Positions 18,099 to 26,930 of a stretch of 64,000 nucleotides of DNA are shown piece by piece. Where the stretch lies: NCBI GenBank assembly GCA_027676805.1, contig JAQENU010000005.1:62001-126000 (forward strand), given 5' to 3'. The notes below the pieces were generated by a model. It searched no databases and was not told the DNA's origin. It saw only the letters and a program-made list of their open reading frames with translations. Source of the stretch: Coprobacillaceae bacterium UN01-12pH3A (GTDB taxonomy: Bacteria > Bacillota_I > Bacilli_A > Erysipelotrichales > Coprobacillaceae). A program made the translations under genes and the position numbers. Within the stretch, counting starts at the first letter, position 1. The number at the start of each line of letters is the position of its first letter.

Positions 18099-19472
18099 TT
18101 AAATTACCTTAAACTGTTTCCATTTTCCCTGATAATATCTTTTAGCGATAAATGCTGATTTAATCGCCCAATCTCCTACCATTGCCAAAGCAATGCCAAT
18201 AACACCTAAGTTCATCCAAATTCCAAAGATGACGGATAAGATGACACGACATACAACCGTAGAAAAGATTGAGGTATACATCGTATATTTGACATCTCCG
18301 CAGGCACGTAATCCGTTCGATAAAGAAGAAGCAATCGGACATAATAAAGCATTGAATACATTATGAATCAGACATAATATAATAATCATATAAATAGTAT
18401 CACTGGATAAGCTGTAAAGCTGAAGAATAAGCGGTGTCACTATAAAGAATGCAACATTCCAGATGATTCCGCCGACGTAGGTGATTCGCAATAGTTTTTT
18501 CATATAATAGTCTGCCGCCTCTATATCACCGGCACCCATACACTGCCCGATTACGGTAATAAAGGCAGGCCCCATCGCCAGACAAAAGAGTGCTGCCATC
18601 GACCAAAAGCTTTGAGCAACCCCGTTGGCTGCAATCTGGCTGGTTCCAAACATTGCCACAATACTGCTCAGTGCTACCTTTGATAACTGAAACAACCCAT
18701 TTTCAATACCGTTAGGAATCGCAATTTTTAAAATACGTCGAATCATCTCCTGACTCCATTTAAAGATATCTTTTATGCGTACATAAATAGTGTTGTTTTT
18801 ATTTAAAGAAATCATCAGTAAAATAACGGCGGCAATGACTCTGGAAATCAGTGAGGGATAAGCCCCCCCAGCCACTCCGGCATGGAGAACAAATATCCCG
18901 ATAAAGTTTCCGACAACATTAATGACATTCATAATAATGGATACATACATAATCGTCTTTGTTTTTGACATACTTCTGAATAATCCTGCGCAGCTGTTGT
19001 AAATGGCTAACGCCGGAAAAGAAAACGCAGAAATAATCAAATACGTTAAACAGGCTTGCATAACCTCATTTTCAACACGTCCAAAGAGCAAGGTTAAAAG
19101 CTCTCTGCGGAAAACAATAGCAACAACCATTAACACCACAGAAATCAATGTGGTAATCATTACCAGCTGACTGGATGCTAAAACACCGTTCTTTTTATCT
19201 TTATTTCCTACATATTGACTGGCTACAACGGCACCACCGGAAGCTAATGCTGTAAAGACAAGAATAAAGACTGTGTTTAACTGGTTGACTAGTGAAACAC
19301 CGGAAACGGCGGCTTCACCGGCATAGCTGACCATTAACGTATCGGCAATCCCAACCAATAAGATCAGCAATTGCTCAATAATCAGCGGAACGATCAAGTC
19401 ACGCAGATTTCGGTTTGAAAATAACTGTCTGCTTTTTGCTAACTGTATTTTTGGTTCAATTAATTTAAACAT
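18099..19472 (-). CDS. MATE-family multidrug efflux pump
   Basis: A 457-residue membrane protein with about 12 predicted spans in two similar halves; the first reads IVPLIIEQLLILLVGIADTL and MVSYAGEAAVSGVSLVNQLN, the standard MATE N-terminal signature, and the second repeats it around residue 250 (IAIPNGIENGLFQLSKVALS). MATE pumps export cationic drugs or metabolites by sodium or proton antiport. The start has GAGGTG upstream. Its promoter has a 19-base spacer with a perfect palindrome, so it is probably induced by a drug-sensing MerR-family activator, as for BltR/BmrR-controlled pumps; the expected regulator gene next to it is degenerate. Confidence 0.92.
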   Translation of the reverse strand: MFKLIEPKIQLAKSRQLFSNRNLRDLIVPLIIEQLLILLVGIADTLMVSYAGEAAVSGVSLVNQLNTVFILVFTALASGGAVVASQYVGNKDKKNGVLASSQLVMITTLISVVLMVVAIVFRRELLTLLFGRVENEVMQACLTYLIISAFSFPALAIYNSCAGLFRSMSKTKTIMYVSIIMNVINVVGNFIGIFVLHAGVAGGAYPSLISRVIAAVILLMISLNKNNTIYVRIKDIFKWSQEMIRRILKIAIPNGIENGLFQLSKVALSSIVAMFGTSQIAANGVAQSFWSMAALFCLAMGPAFITVIGQCMGAGDIEAADYYMKKLLRITYVGGIIWNVAFFIVTPLILQLYSLSSDTIYMIIILCLIHNVFNALLCPIASSLSNGLRACGDVKYTMYTSIFSTVVCRVILSVIFGIWMNLGVIGIALAMVGDWAIKSAFIAKRYYQGKWKQFKVI

Positions 19473-19494
19473 ATCTACACCTCAATTCTTTTTC

Positions 19495-19525
19495 ATTGTA
19501 CTTGTTGGAGTATACTCCAAGTCAA
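19495..19525 (-). promoter_or_regulatory. MerR-type promoter of the MATE gene
   Basis: Read on the minus strand: TTGACT (19520-19525), 19-base spacer, TACAAT (19495-19500). The spacer region contains the perfect 16-base palindrome TTGGAGTATACTCCAA (19505-19520). This long-spacer-plus-palindrome layout is typical for MerR-family activation. Confidence 0.75.
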
Positions 19526-19559
19526 TACTAAATTTAAAAAAATTAAAATAAAAAACATC

Positions 19560-19590
19560 TTGACTTGAAGTGAACTCTAAGGTGTAAGAT
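19560..19590 (+). promoter_or_regulatory. Second, divergent MerR-type promoter
   Basis: On the plus strand TTGACT (19560-19565), a 19-base spacer and TAAGAT (19585-19590). The spacer holds an imperfect inverted repeat CTTGAAGT-GA-ACTCTAAG (6 of 8 paired). It faces away from the MATE promoter, the place where an autoregulated merR gene would be expected. Confidence 0.65.
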
Positions 19591-19614
19591 AAATCTAAAT
19601 CCAAGAAGGATAGA

Positions 19615-19822
19615 ATGAAAATAAGAATGTTTTCATAAAGTAAGTCATCATAAAGCTATTAAAATTCGTAACACCTATTAAAATAATAACGTCCCAACAC
19701 ATTGAAGTGTATGAAGAGTTATAGACATAACTGTGGAAAGGACAATCATGAATCGATTAAAAAGGAATAAAATCTTATGGTAATCATCTAGGATTAAACA
19801 GAATAGTTATCCTAGACTTTTT
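19615..19822 (+). pseudogene. Degenerate merR-like remnant, or short non-coding transcript
   Basis: Behind the plus-strand MerR-type promoter, a ribosome-like AAGGAT precedes an ATG that encodes MKIRMFS and then a stop. One base shift later the sequence reads VSHHKAIKIRNTY, and further fragments (PTH, SYRH, LNRIVILDF) fall roughly where a MerR protein has MFSKLSH..IR.LRYY, P.......GYR and LN.I..L.D.GF. All frames are full of stops. I infer a decayed MerR regulator; an alternative is an untranslated RNA of about 220 bases ended by the hairpin at 19787-19822. Confidence 0.4.
19787..19822 (+). terminator. Terminator of the divergent transcript
   Basis: Eight-base stem TCTAGGAT / ATCCTAGA with a 14-base loop, followed by CTTTTT. 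It would end the transcript that begins at the plus-strand MerR-type promoter. Confidence 0.65.
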
Positions 19823-19861
19823 GTGTTGTATGTAATAGAGCTTTAGTATATGGGAGGATGT

Positions 19862-20572
19862 ATGAAAAAATATTTAGAAGATATTTCTGCCTATTGGAAT
19901 ACCCGAGCGAAAGGATATTCCCTAGATAATCAGGCGGAATTGGAAAGTGAAAAAGCAGAGGAATGGCTTCAGCTCATCAAACGCTATGTTTTAGTCAAGA
20001 AAGAATGGCATGTTTTGGATTTAGGCTGCGGACCGGGATTCTTTTCGATCCTGTTATCACAGTTAGGATGTCAGGTTACGGCTATTGATTATAGTGAACA
20101 AATGCTGAAGGAGGCACAAAGAAACACTGAAAGATACGGAGTGAGCATTGATTTTATAAAGATGGATGCTCATCAGCTGATGTTTGAAGACTGTAGTTTT
20201 GATTTGATTATCACGCGAAATGTAACATGGAACTTAGAGCGGCCAATCATAGCTTATCAGGAAATGCTGCGGGTATTAAAGGCTGGCGGACATTTATTGA
20301 ACTATGACGGAAATTATTACTATCATTATACAGATAAGGATTACGATCGAAAATCCCATAGTGAACATGTGCATATGGAAGGAATTGATGTATCAAGGAT
20401 TGATGGCATTGCTGAGCATTTAGAACTTTCACAATATTTGCGCCCATTTTGGGATGAAGAAGTATTAAAAAAGTTGGGCGTCGCTTCAATAGAATGGGAT
20501 ATTTTAAATGAAGAAACGAATGCTTTAGGGAAATCGATTATTCGCAGTTTCATGATACACATTGTTAAATGA
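19862..20572 (+). CDS. Class I SAM-dependent methyltransferase
   Basis: A 236-residue Rossmann methyltransferase with motif I HVLDLGCGPGFFSILLSQLG (about residues 50-69), the acidic end of strand 2 (AIDYSEQML) and MLRVLKAGGHLLNYDGNYYY. The target is unknown. I chose the ATG at 19862 with GGGAGG just upstream rather than the one at 19850. The stop overlaps the start of the first permease gene (ATGATG), so it belongs to the importer operon. Methyltransferases are often encoded beside nickel-type ABC importers in Firmicutes, where a role in the imported metal-ligand complex is possible but not shown. Confidence 0.85.
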   Translation: MKKYLEDISAYWNTRAKGYSLDNQAELESEKAEEWLQLIKRYVLVKKEWHVLDLGCGPGFFSILLSQLGCQVTAIDYSEQMLKEAQRNTERYGVSIDFIKMDAHQLMFEDCSFDLIITRNVTWNLERPIIAYQEMLRVLKAGGHLLNYDGNYYYHYTDKDYDRKSHSEHVHMEGIDVSRIDGIAEHLELSQYLRPFWDEEVLKKLGVASIEWDILNEETNALGKSIIRSFMIHIVK

Positions 20573-21516
20573 TGAAAAACTATATTATTAAAAGACTGTT
20601 TTCACTGATCTTTGTATTATTGGGAGTGACCTTCTTAACTTTTTTGATTACTGATCTTGCGCCCAGTGACAGTGCAGAGATGTATTATCTTTCAAGAGGA
20701 ATAACGCCATCGAGTGAAACGTTAGAAAATACCCGTAAAGAGATGGGATTGGATAAACCGGTGATGGAACGCTATGTTCATTGGTTAGATGAAGCAATGC
20801 ATGGAGATTTTGGAGAATCCTATCATTACGGAAACAGTGTGATTGAACAGATGGGGAAAAAATTACCAAATACATTGAAACTGGCATTTTTATCATTAAG
20901 TATTGTTGTAGCAGTGTCAATTCCTTTAGGCATTCTTACAGCGGTCTATCAAAATAAATGGATAGATTATTTTATTCGCTTTTTAACTTTTATTAGTATT
21001 TCTATACCTAATTTCTGGTTAGGATTGCTGTTGATTTATCTTTTTTCAGTAAAATTGGGAATTTTTAATGTCATTAGCGGTACAGATCTTAAAGGGATGA
21101 TATTACCAATGATGACGCTAGCACTTCCTTTAATAGGAGCTTATATTCGACAGATTCGAACGGCTGTCTTAGAAGAACTAAACAAAGACTATGTCGTTGG
21201 GGCATTGTCCAGAGGATTGAGTCAGAGGGAGATCATTTTCAAACATGTCTTACCCAATACCTTTTCTTCTATCGTGACATTGTTAGGACTATCGATCGGA
21301 CATTTGCTGGGAGGCACGGCTATTGTAGAAACAATTTTTTCTTATCAGGGAATTGGTAGCATGATTGTAGAGGCTATTCGTGTTCGAGATTATCCGATTA
21401 TACAAGGGTATGTAGTTTGGATGGCGGTCATTTATGTTTGTGTTAACCTCATTGTTGACCTGCTTTGCTTTATGATGGATCCTAAAATGCGGCTAAGTAA
21501 AGGAGAACGATTATGA
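20569..21516 (+). CDS. Nickel/peptide ABC importer permease (NikB-like)
   Basis: A 315-residue permease of the dipeptide/nickel class. Six membrane spans and the binding-protein-dependent transport motif EELNKDYVVGALSRGLSQRE are visible, as is the N-terminal GVTFLTFLITDLAPSDSA and EMGLDKP typical of NikB/DppB. The start codon overlaps the methyltransferase stop; two adjacent ATG codons are possible. The partner permease overlaps its 3' end by four bases. The substrate may be a metal chelate or a peptide; sequence alone does not decide. Confidence 0.9.
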   Translation: MMKNYIIKRLFSLIFVLLGVTFLTFLITDLAPSDSAEMYYLSRGITPSSETLENTRKEMGLDKPVMERYVHWLDEAMHGDFGESYHYGNSVIEQMGKKLPNTLKLAFLSLSIVVAVSIPLGILTAVYQNKWIDYFIRFLTFISISIPNFWLGLLLIYLFSVKLGIFNVISGTDLKGMILPMMTLALPLIGAYIRQIRTAVLEELNKDYVVGALSRGLSQREIIFKHVLPNTFSSIVTLLGLSIGHLLGGTAIVETIFSYQGIGSMIVEAIRVRDYPIIQGYVVWMAVIYVCVNLIVDLLCFMMDPKMRLSKGERL

Positions 21517-22334
21517 AAAAAATAAGAAACTGGACCACAATAAAAATAATTCTATTATCCTGTTTAGCCGGATTATTATTGCTGACAGCTGTTTTTGGAA
21601 AATATCTGGCGCCTTATGATCCGCTCGAAGTAAATTATGCATTATCTTTGCAGCCGCCCAGCAGCACTCATTGGTTTGGGACCGATAAGTTAGGACGTGA
21701 TATTCTTTCAAGAATACTATGCGGTGCCTTTTCTTCATTTTCACTAACCTTTGTGATGCTGGTCATTATTGTTCTGATTGGTGTGACATTAGGGTTGATT
21801 GCCGGATATAAAAATGGGCTGATTGATCATGTGTTCATGCGTTTGGCAGACGTTTTATTAGCCTTTCCTGATACGATCTTCGCCATTGCAGTTGCGGGTA
21901 TATTAGGGGCAGGATTATTTCATACCGTATTTGCTTTAGCTTTAATCTGGTGGACGAAATACGCAAGGCTTACAAGAACGCTTGTTTCGTCTCTCATACA
22001 TCAGGATTTTATTGTTGCCGCCAAACTATCAGGGGCTAAACCGTTTAAGCTCATCTGGGCTTATTTATTACCGAATGTATTTCCGCAAATTTTAGTTCAC
22101 GCCACCTTAGATATAGGCTCTATGATGATTTCCTTAGCCGGGCTTAGCTTTTTAGGCTTAGCAAGTCAGCCGCCTTGGCCAGAATGGGGATATATGCTTT
22201 TTGAAAGTAAACAATTTATGCAGACTGCGCCTTGGATGATGGTATATCCGGGGCTTGTCATATTGATCAGTGTGATCATCTTTAATTTATTAGGAGATAG
22301 TTTACGTGATAAACTGGATCCTAAACAATCTTAG
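21513..22334 (+). CDS. Nickel/peptide ABC importer permease (NikC-like)
   Basis: The 273-residue partner permease. The N-terminal APYDPLEVNYALSLQPPSST and HWFGTDKLGRDILSRILCGA are diagnostic of the DppC/NikC family, and the EAA-loop equivalent is HQDFIVAAKLSGAKPFKLIW. It starts within the stop codon of the preceding permease, with AAAGGAG at the right distance. Together the two proteins form the membrane channel. Confidence 0.92.
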   Translation: MKKIRNWTTIKIILLSCLAGLLLLTAVFGKYLAPYDPLEVNYALSLQPPSSTHWFGTDKLGRDILSRILCGAFSSFSLTFVMLVIIVLIGVTLGLIAGYKNGLIDHVFMRLADVLLAFPDTIFAIAVAGILGAGLFHTVFALALIWWTKYARLTRTLVSSLIHQDFIVAAKLSGAKPFKLIWAYLLPNVFPQILVHATLDIGSMMISLAGLSFLGLASQPPWPEWGYMLFESKQFMQTAPWMMVYPGLVILISVIIFNLLGDSLRDKLDPKQS

Positions 22335-22343
22335 GAGGAAAGT

Positions 22344-23876
22344 ATGAAAAAAATAAGACGTTGTTTATTCTGTTTATTGCTTAGTTTATCGCTGCTTGGA
22401 TGTCAAGCAGATTCAAAATCGAATAATCAGCCTAATCATTTAAATGCAGCGATGTTTTGGATCAGCACATCACTAGATCCTACGAATGATTATGACGGCT
22501 GGGTATTAAGCCGTATTGGAGTAGGGGAAACTTTATTTCGTTTAAATGAAAGATTTGAAGCAGAGCCTTGGTTGGCAGACAGCTATCAGCAAGTAGATGA
22601 GACGACTTGGCAATTCCATATCCGTGAGGGCATACAATTTTCTAACGGCAACAGAGTTGATGGTGAAAGTGTGAAAGCCTGTATAGAAAGAGCCTTTAAA
22701 AGAAATACCCGTGCCAAAGATTACTTTGATTTAAATCGGATAGAAGCAACAGGACAAAATGTTACGGTATATTTAAATACAGCAAGCGGGGCAGTCATTA
22801 ATAATTTATGCGAACCATTGTTTACTATCTATGACGCCACAGAGAGTGAAGACAAAATACAATCGACCCCTAGCTGTACCGGAGCATTTGTGATCGATCA
22901 GTTTGTTCCGGAAACAACGATTGACAGTTCATCTAATAAAAACTACTGGGACGGGAAGGTCGGAGTGGAGACGGTACATTTTACACAGGTAGCTGACTCT
23001 GATTCTCGTGTTTTGGCATTGCAGTCAGGAGAAGTAGACCTAGCAACAACTATTGATTATTCCAATCTTTCTTTATTCAGTGATTCATCCAAATATACGG
23101 TGTCACAAGTATTAGGACCACGATGCAATGTGGTATATATGAATAATGAGTCAACGTATTTATCGGATCAGACTTTGCGACAGGCATTATCTTATGCAAT
23201 TGATCGTGAAAGTATTGTAAAGTTGACCGGTGGTGAGGAAGCTATGGGGCTTTATTCGAGTGCCTTGCCTTATGGAAATGACATTGCCAATGCCTATAGT
23301 TACAATCCTGAAGAAGCTAAACAATTGCTCGACCGAGCAGGCTATATTGACAGCAACGGTGATGGCATCCGGGAAATGAATGGTCAAAATATTGTGATCG
23401 AATATTATGAAAGTGCTGATCATGGATCAAGTGATGCCAGTATCATTGCACAGTCGATTCAAAATGAAGCGAAAGAAATTGGCATCACAATCCACATTAA
23501 TCAAGTAGAGAATCTTTCTGATATAAAGGCTGCCGGAACATTTGACATGTGTTCAGCAAATGACTCTACAGCGCCAACCGGTGATCCGGAAGTATTTTTA
23601 CAATTCCATTATCGAAGCGGTGCTAAAGAAAATATTGCTCACTATAATAATCCAACTGTTGATCAGCTGATAGCCACGTTAGCCGGAACATTTGATATTG
23701 AGGAGCGTCAGGCACTTTCTAAAAAGATTTCTGAAATTTTATTAGAAGATGCGGCAAGCCTATATGTTTCTTATTTGCCATTGAATACTGTTTCTTCCTC
23801 TAAAGTTGAAGGGGCTGATCAACATCCGGTTGATTACTATATGGTGACAAAGGATATCCGCATTCGCAATGACTAA
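22344..23876 (+). CDS. ABC importer substrate-binding lipoprotein (NikA/DppA-like)
   Basis: A 510-residue solute-binding protein, SBP family 5. The signal ends in the lipobox LLGC with Cys20, so it is lipid-anchored outside the membrane. Family features include DPTNDYDGWVLSRIGVGETL, VKACIERAF, the LRQALSYAIDRESIV helix and EEAKQLLDRAGY. It captures the ligand for the two NikBC-like permeases. AGGAGG precedes the ATG. The downstream ATPase gene starts eight bases before this stop codon, so translation is coupled. Confidence 0.92.
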   Translation: MKKIRRCLFCLLLSLSLLGCQADSKSNNQPNHLNAAMFWISTSLDPTNDYDGWVLSRIGVGETLFRLNERFEAEPWLADSYQQVDETTWQFHIREGIQFSNGNRVDGESVKACIERAFKRNTRAKDYFDLNRIEATGQNVTVYLNTASGAVINNLCEPLFTIYDATESEDKIQSTPSCTGAFVIDQFVPETTIDSSSNKNYWDGKVGVETVHFTQVADSDSRVLALQSGEVDLATTIDYSNLSLFSDSSKYTVSQVLGPRCNVVYMNNESTYLSDQTLRQALSYAIDRESIVKLTGGEEAMGLYSSALPYGNDIANAYSYNPEEAKQLLDRAGYIDSNGDGIREMNGQNIVIEYYESADHGSSDASIIAQSIQNEAKEIGITIHINQVENLSDIKAAGTFDMCSANDSTAPTGDPEVFLQFHYRSGAKENIAHYNNPTVDQLIATLAGTFDIEERQALSKKISEILLEDAASLYVSYLPLNTVSSSKVEGADQHPVDYYMVTKDIRIRND

Positions 23877-24657
23877 TCTAATTGAATATAGGCATATAGA
23901 TCTTTACTATCAGAATCAGCCTGTTTTAAAAGGTATTTGCCTAAATATTCCTAAAAACAAAACAATTGCGATAGTAGGACAGAGTGGATCAGGAAAATCA
24001 ACGCTGCTTAAATTAACGATGCAGTTATTAGGAAAGGATGCCATCCTTCAAAATGGTCATATCCTTTTTGATGGTCAAGAGCTTTTATCATTGAATAGCC
24101 GTTCATGGCAGACCATTCGCGGGAAGCAAATCGGGATGATTTTTCAAAATGCCAGTCAGTACTTTGATCCGCGGAAAAAGATAAAAGATCAATATATTGA
24201 GGTTTTATATAAACATTTCAAGATAGATAAAGATCAGGCTTTAGAAACCGCACAAAAACAACTGCGGCAGGTTTCCTTGACTGATCCTGATTCTGTCTTG
24301 GAAAAATACCCCTTTGAATTATCGGGTGGAATGGCTCAGCGTGTAGCAATTGCTATGGCATTAAGTTTGAAACCAAAGCTGCTTTTAGCGGATGAACCCA
24401 CCAGTGCTTTAGATGTGGTGAGTCAAAAACAAATTTTAGAAGAATTTCGTTTAATCAAAGAAAAAGAAGAGATGACGATTATGATTGTCACTCACAATAT
24501 GGCTGTAGCTAATTATTTAGCGGATTATATTGCGGTAATGAATCATGGCGAGATCGTTGAATTTGGTACTCATGATCAGATGATGTATGCCCCGAAGCAT
24601 CCCTATACTCAATTGCTTTTAGAAGTGACAAGAAAGGTGGAACCCTATCATGAATGA
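23869..24657 (+). CDS. ABC importer ATP-binding protein 1 (NikD-like)
   Basis: A 262-residue ATPase with Walker A GQSGSGKSTLL, signature LSGGMAQRVAIAMALSL, Walker B LLLADEPTSALD and the switch histidine in MIVTHNM. It energises the importer. It overlaps the binding-protein gene and the next ATPase gene by eight bases each, showing a tightly packed operon. Confidence 0.93.
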   Translation: MTNLIEYRHIDLYYQNQPVLKGICLNIPKNKTIAIVGQSGSGKSTLLKLTMQLLGKDAILQNGHILFDGQELLSLNSRSWQTIRGKQIGMIFQNASQYFDPRKKIKDQYIEVLYKHFKIDKDQALETAQKQLRQVSLTDPDSVLEKYPFELSGGMAQRVAIAMALSLKPKLLLADEPTSALDVVSQKQILEEFRLIKEKEEMTIMIVTHNMAVANYLADYIAVMNHGEIVEFGTHDQMMYAPKHPYTQLLLEVTRKVEPYHE

Positions 24658-25405
24658 AGCGCTTCTCTCTTTAAAAGATGTTTCTCAGGTTTATACAAGC
24701 AATGGGCGAACAAATGAGGCTTTGAAACATATTGATTTAACCATTTATCATGGGGAATGCTTAGGTATTGTCGGACAAAGTGGCAGTGGCAAAAGTACAT
24801 TGGGGAAAATGATCTCATTGATTGATCAGCCTTCTTGGGGAGAAATATATTATAAAGGGAATAAAATCGAATTTCGTGATCGTTACATTTATCCTATCCG
24901 AAAAGATATTCAATATATTTTTCAAGAACCTATCGGTGCCTTTTCTCCGCGCAAGAAAATAAAAAAGTTTTTACTTGAACCCTATATTAATTTTAAGCTT
25001 TGCCCCAAAAAAGAGGCCTTAGCTCAGATCGAATACTGTTTAAAGCAAGTAGGGTTAGATCAAAGCTGTTTAAATAAATATCCTCATCAGTTAAGCGGTG
25101 GACAACTGCAAAGGATCGTCATTGCAAGAACCTTATCCTTATCGCCTAAGTTAATTGTTTGTGATGAAATGACCAGTGCCTTAGATGTGATCGTACAAGA
25201 TGAGATTCTAACATTAATGAAGAAATTACAAGTAGAAAATCAGCTGACTTTAGTCTTTATTTCTCATGACCTTTCGCTTGTTCAACGATTTTGTGACCGC
25301 ACAATGGTTTTATTGGAGGGAGAACAAGTAGTCTGTTTAGACAGTCAGAATTTTGGCACTTCTACCCATCCTTATATACAATTATTAAAAGATTCTATCC
25401 TTTAA
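24650..25405 (+). CDS. ABC importer ATP-binding protein 2 (NikE-like)
   Basis: A 251-residue second ATPase with Walker A GQSGSGKSTLG, signature LSGGQLQRIVIARTLSL, Walker B LIVCDEMTSALD and switch FISHDL. The segment FQEPIGAFSPRKKI is the usual Q-loop of the peptide/nickel subclass. The short form ends without the long C-terminal extension of Opp ATPases, which favours a nickel-type over an oligopeptide system, but not decisively. It is the last gene of the operon and is followed by a terminator. Confidence 0.92.
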   Translation: MNEALLSLKDVSQVYTSNGRTNEALKHIDLTIYHGECLGIVGQSGSGKSTLGKMISLIDQPSWGEIYYKGNKIEFRDRYIYPIRKDIQYIFQEPIGAFSPRKKIKKFLLEPYINFKLCPKKEALAQIEYCLKQVGLDQSCLNKYPHQLSGGQLQRIVIARTLSLSPKLIVCDEMTSALDVIVQDEILTLMKKLQVENQLTLVFISHDLSLVQRFCDRTMVLLEGEQVVCLDSQNFGTSTHPYIQLLKDSIL

Positions 25406-25435
25406 AAATACACTTGATAAAAGTGTGTTTTTTAT
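25406..25435 (+). terminator. Terminator of the importer operon
   Basis: Stem ACACTT / AAGTGT with loop GATAA, extended by A-T pairs, then GTTTTTTATTT. Confidence 0.7.
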
Positions 25436-25491
25436 TTGAATGTGGTGATGGAAGAAATTGATGAGATATTGCGAATTATGTCTGAAATATC

Positions 25492-25791
25492 ATGATATAT
25501 ACAACTGAAGATGTTTTATATAAAATTGATATTATTTTTGTAGAGGAAACAATTTAGTAATTTCTTGATCAGCTGACAGAGTTATTCGTCAGAAATAAAA
25601 CTACCATTTCTAGGCATATTAAAAATGCATTTAAAGTTGGGAAAATAGAAAAATCAGTTGCTGCAAATTTTGCAACAACTGTTTCGGATAGAAAAACTTA
25701 TCATGTGGATTACTATAATCTTGATGTCATCATTTTTGTGGGATATTGTATTAAATTTCAAAGAGGTGTCAAGATTGGCAAACCCAAATAA
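25492..25791 (+). pseudogene. RhuM-family protein, inactivated
   Basis: One reading frame runs from MIYTTEDVLYKIDIIF through two adjacent stops (TAG TAA at 25555-25560) and on through TTISRHIKNAFKVGKIEKS, TTVSDRKTYHVDYYNLDVII and QRGVKI before ending. This matches the N-terminal half of RhuM/virulence-associated proteins (IYxTEDG...ISxHIxN...DYYNLDVIIxxGY...RGVQFR). The C-terminal half is missing. RhuM genes are usually accessory, found on islands beside restriction or mobile elements, so this is probably a relic of lost foreign DNA. Confidence 0.8.
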
Positions 25792-25798
25792 AACTTAT

Positions 25799-26245
25799 TT
25801 AATTGCTATCAATTATATTAGCATTCATTGAAAATCCACAGTCAAAACTTTTTTCAATATTATGAATTTTTCCATCTTGAGTGGTCGCTGTTCCATAATA
25901 TTTGAGGGTAGTTTCATTACCCAATTCTATATCTAATTTGATATCCGATGTCTCATAAGTATCCTTTATATATGTACAAAAGAATTCGTGCTGCATGATA
26001 ATACTGTTGAGCTTCAACTCTATAGACGCAGAAGGTTCCGCAATTCCAGTCGGTGCAATACTAATATGGGGTGTTTCAATTTTAATGCCTTCTTTTCCTG
26101 TGCCGCCATCACTGATTTGAATAGTGACTTCAGGGTGATATGAACACCAAAAATAGTATCCCCCAATACTGCAAACTATGAATACGATAACTCCAAATAT
26201 GATTAAATTTCTTGTCTTTATCTTTAACTCTATATACTCTTTCAT
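25799..26245 (-). CDS. Membrane-anchored protein of unknown function
   Basis: A 148-residue protein with a basic N-terminus, one membrane span (NLIIFGVIVFIVCSIGGYYF, residues ~13-32) and an extracytoplasmic region rich in beta-forming residues, with two isolated cysteines (CTYIKD, FDCGFS) that could pair. The ribosome site GAAGGGAAAG is somewhat far from the ATG. It is flanked by a RhuM relic and a 680-base gene-poor stretch, so it sits in an accessory segment. No family is recognised. Confidence 0.6.
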   Translation of the reverse strand: MKEYIELKIKTRNLIIFGVIVFIVCSIGGYYFWCSYHPEVTIQISDGGTGKEGIKIETPHISIAPTGIAEPSASIELKLNSIIMQHEFFCTYIKDTYETSDIKLDIELGNETTLKYYGTATTQDGKIHNIEKSFDCGFSMNANIIDSN

Positions 26246-26831
26246 ATTTTTGACTTTCCCTTCTCATTCTCTTAAAACAATCTAATTTTCATTTTTTATT
26301 TGTTCTCACTTTTTTTCTAATTTAACCTCGATAAGGGTTGATTAATAATCTGTTTTCTATGATATTTTTACTAATCGATAATTATAGACATCTCAGTTAC
26401 TATATCAAATTTCATAATATCTGTATCCTGATATAAAATATCCTCTAACCTAAAAATAAATTATCCATCTGCTTCTAATATATTATTTATCTTTCTAAAG
26501 TCATTGTAGCAAAAACACTTTTAATTAAAAAGTTCTTTTCAATAAAAATAATAAGTTGTTCATTTAATCTTTGAGAAACTTCATTAACTTATATAAATAT
26601 TTAATTTATTAAAAGCTAAAAATGGTTTTTATCAACTTTAATAAGAGAAAAACTAAATACTATTAAATACTCATTTTTCATAAAGCACATTACGAGTGTT
26701 TCTTTCATAGCTAAATGAAATGATTCACCGTTTCTTGATTAAAAGATGAGGTAGGGGATTAGGTTCGATAAATGTATAAATTGATTTCATGCTTTTTTAT
26801 TCTGAATTCATAATAATACGTTTCTTAGATA
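26246..26831. other. AT-rich stretch without a recognisable gene
   Basis: About 585 bases of very AT-rich sequence with no ORF that has a ribosome site and coherent composition. I found no repeat, tRNA or riboswitch. Together with the RhuM relic it looks like decayed accessory DNA. Confidence 0.5.
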
Positions 26832-26883
26832 CAAAAAAACTGCACATATCATCGTAGAATTTATCTAAATGAAGTGTACAGTT
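26832..26883 (-). terminator. Terminator of the GGGtGRT operon
   Basis: On the minus strand AACTG.CAC pairs with GTGCAGTT (two-base bulge) across a long loop and is followed by TTTTTT. Confidence 0.55.
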
Positions 26884-26930
26884 ATATTAACTTATATAAT
26901 TTTAACTAGTTTAAAGTTTAAAAAATATAA

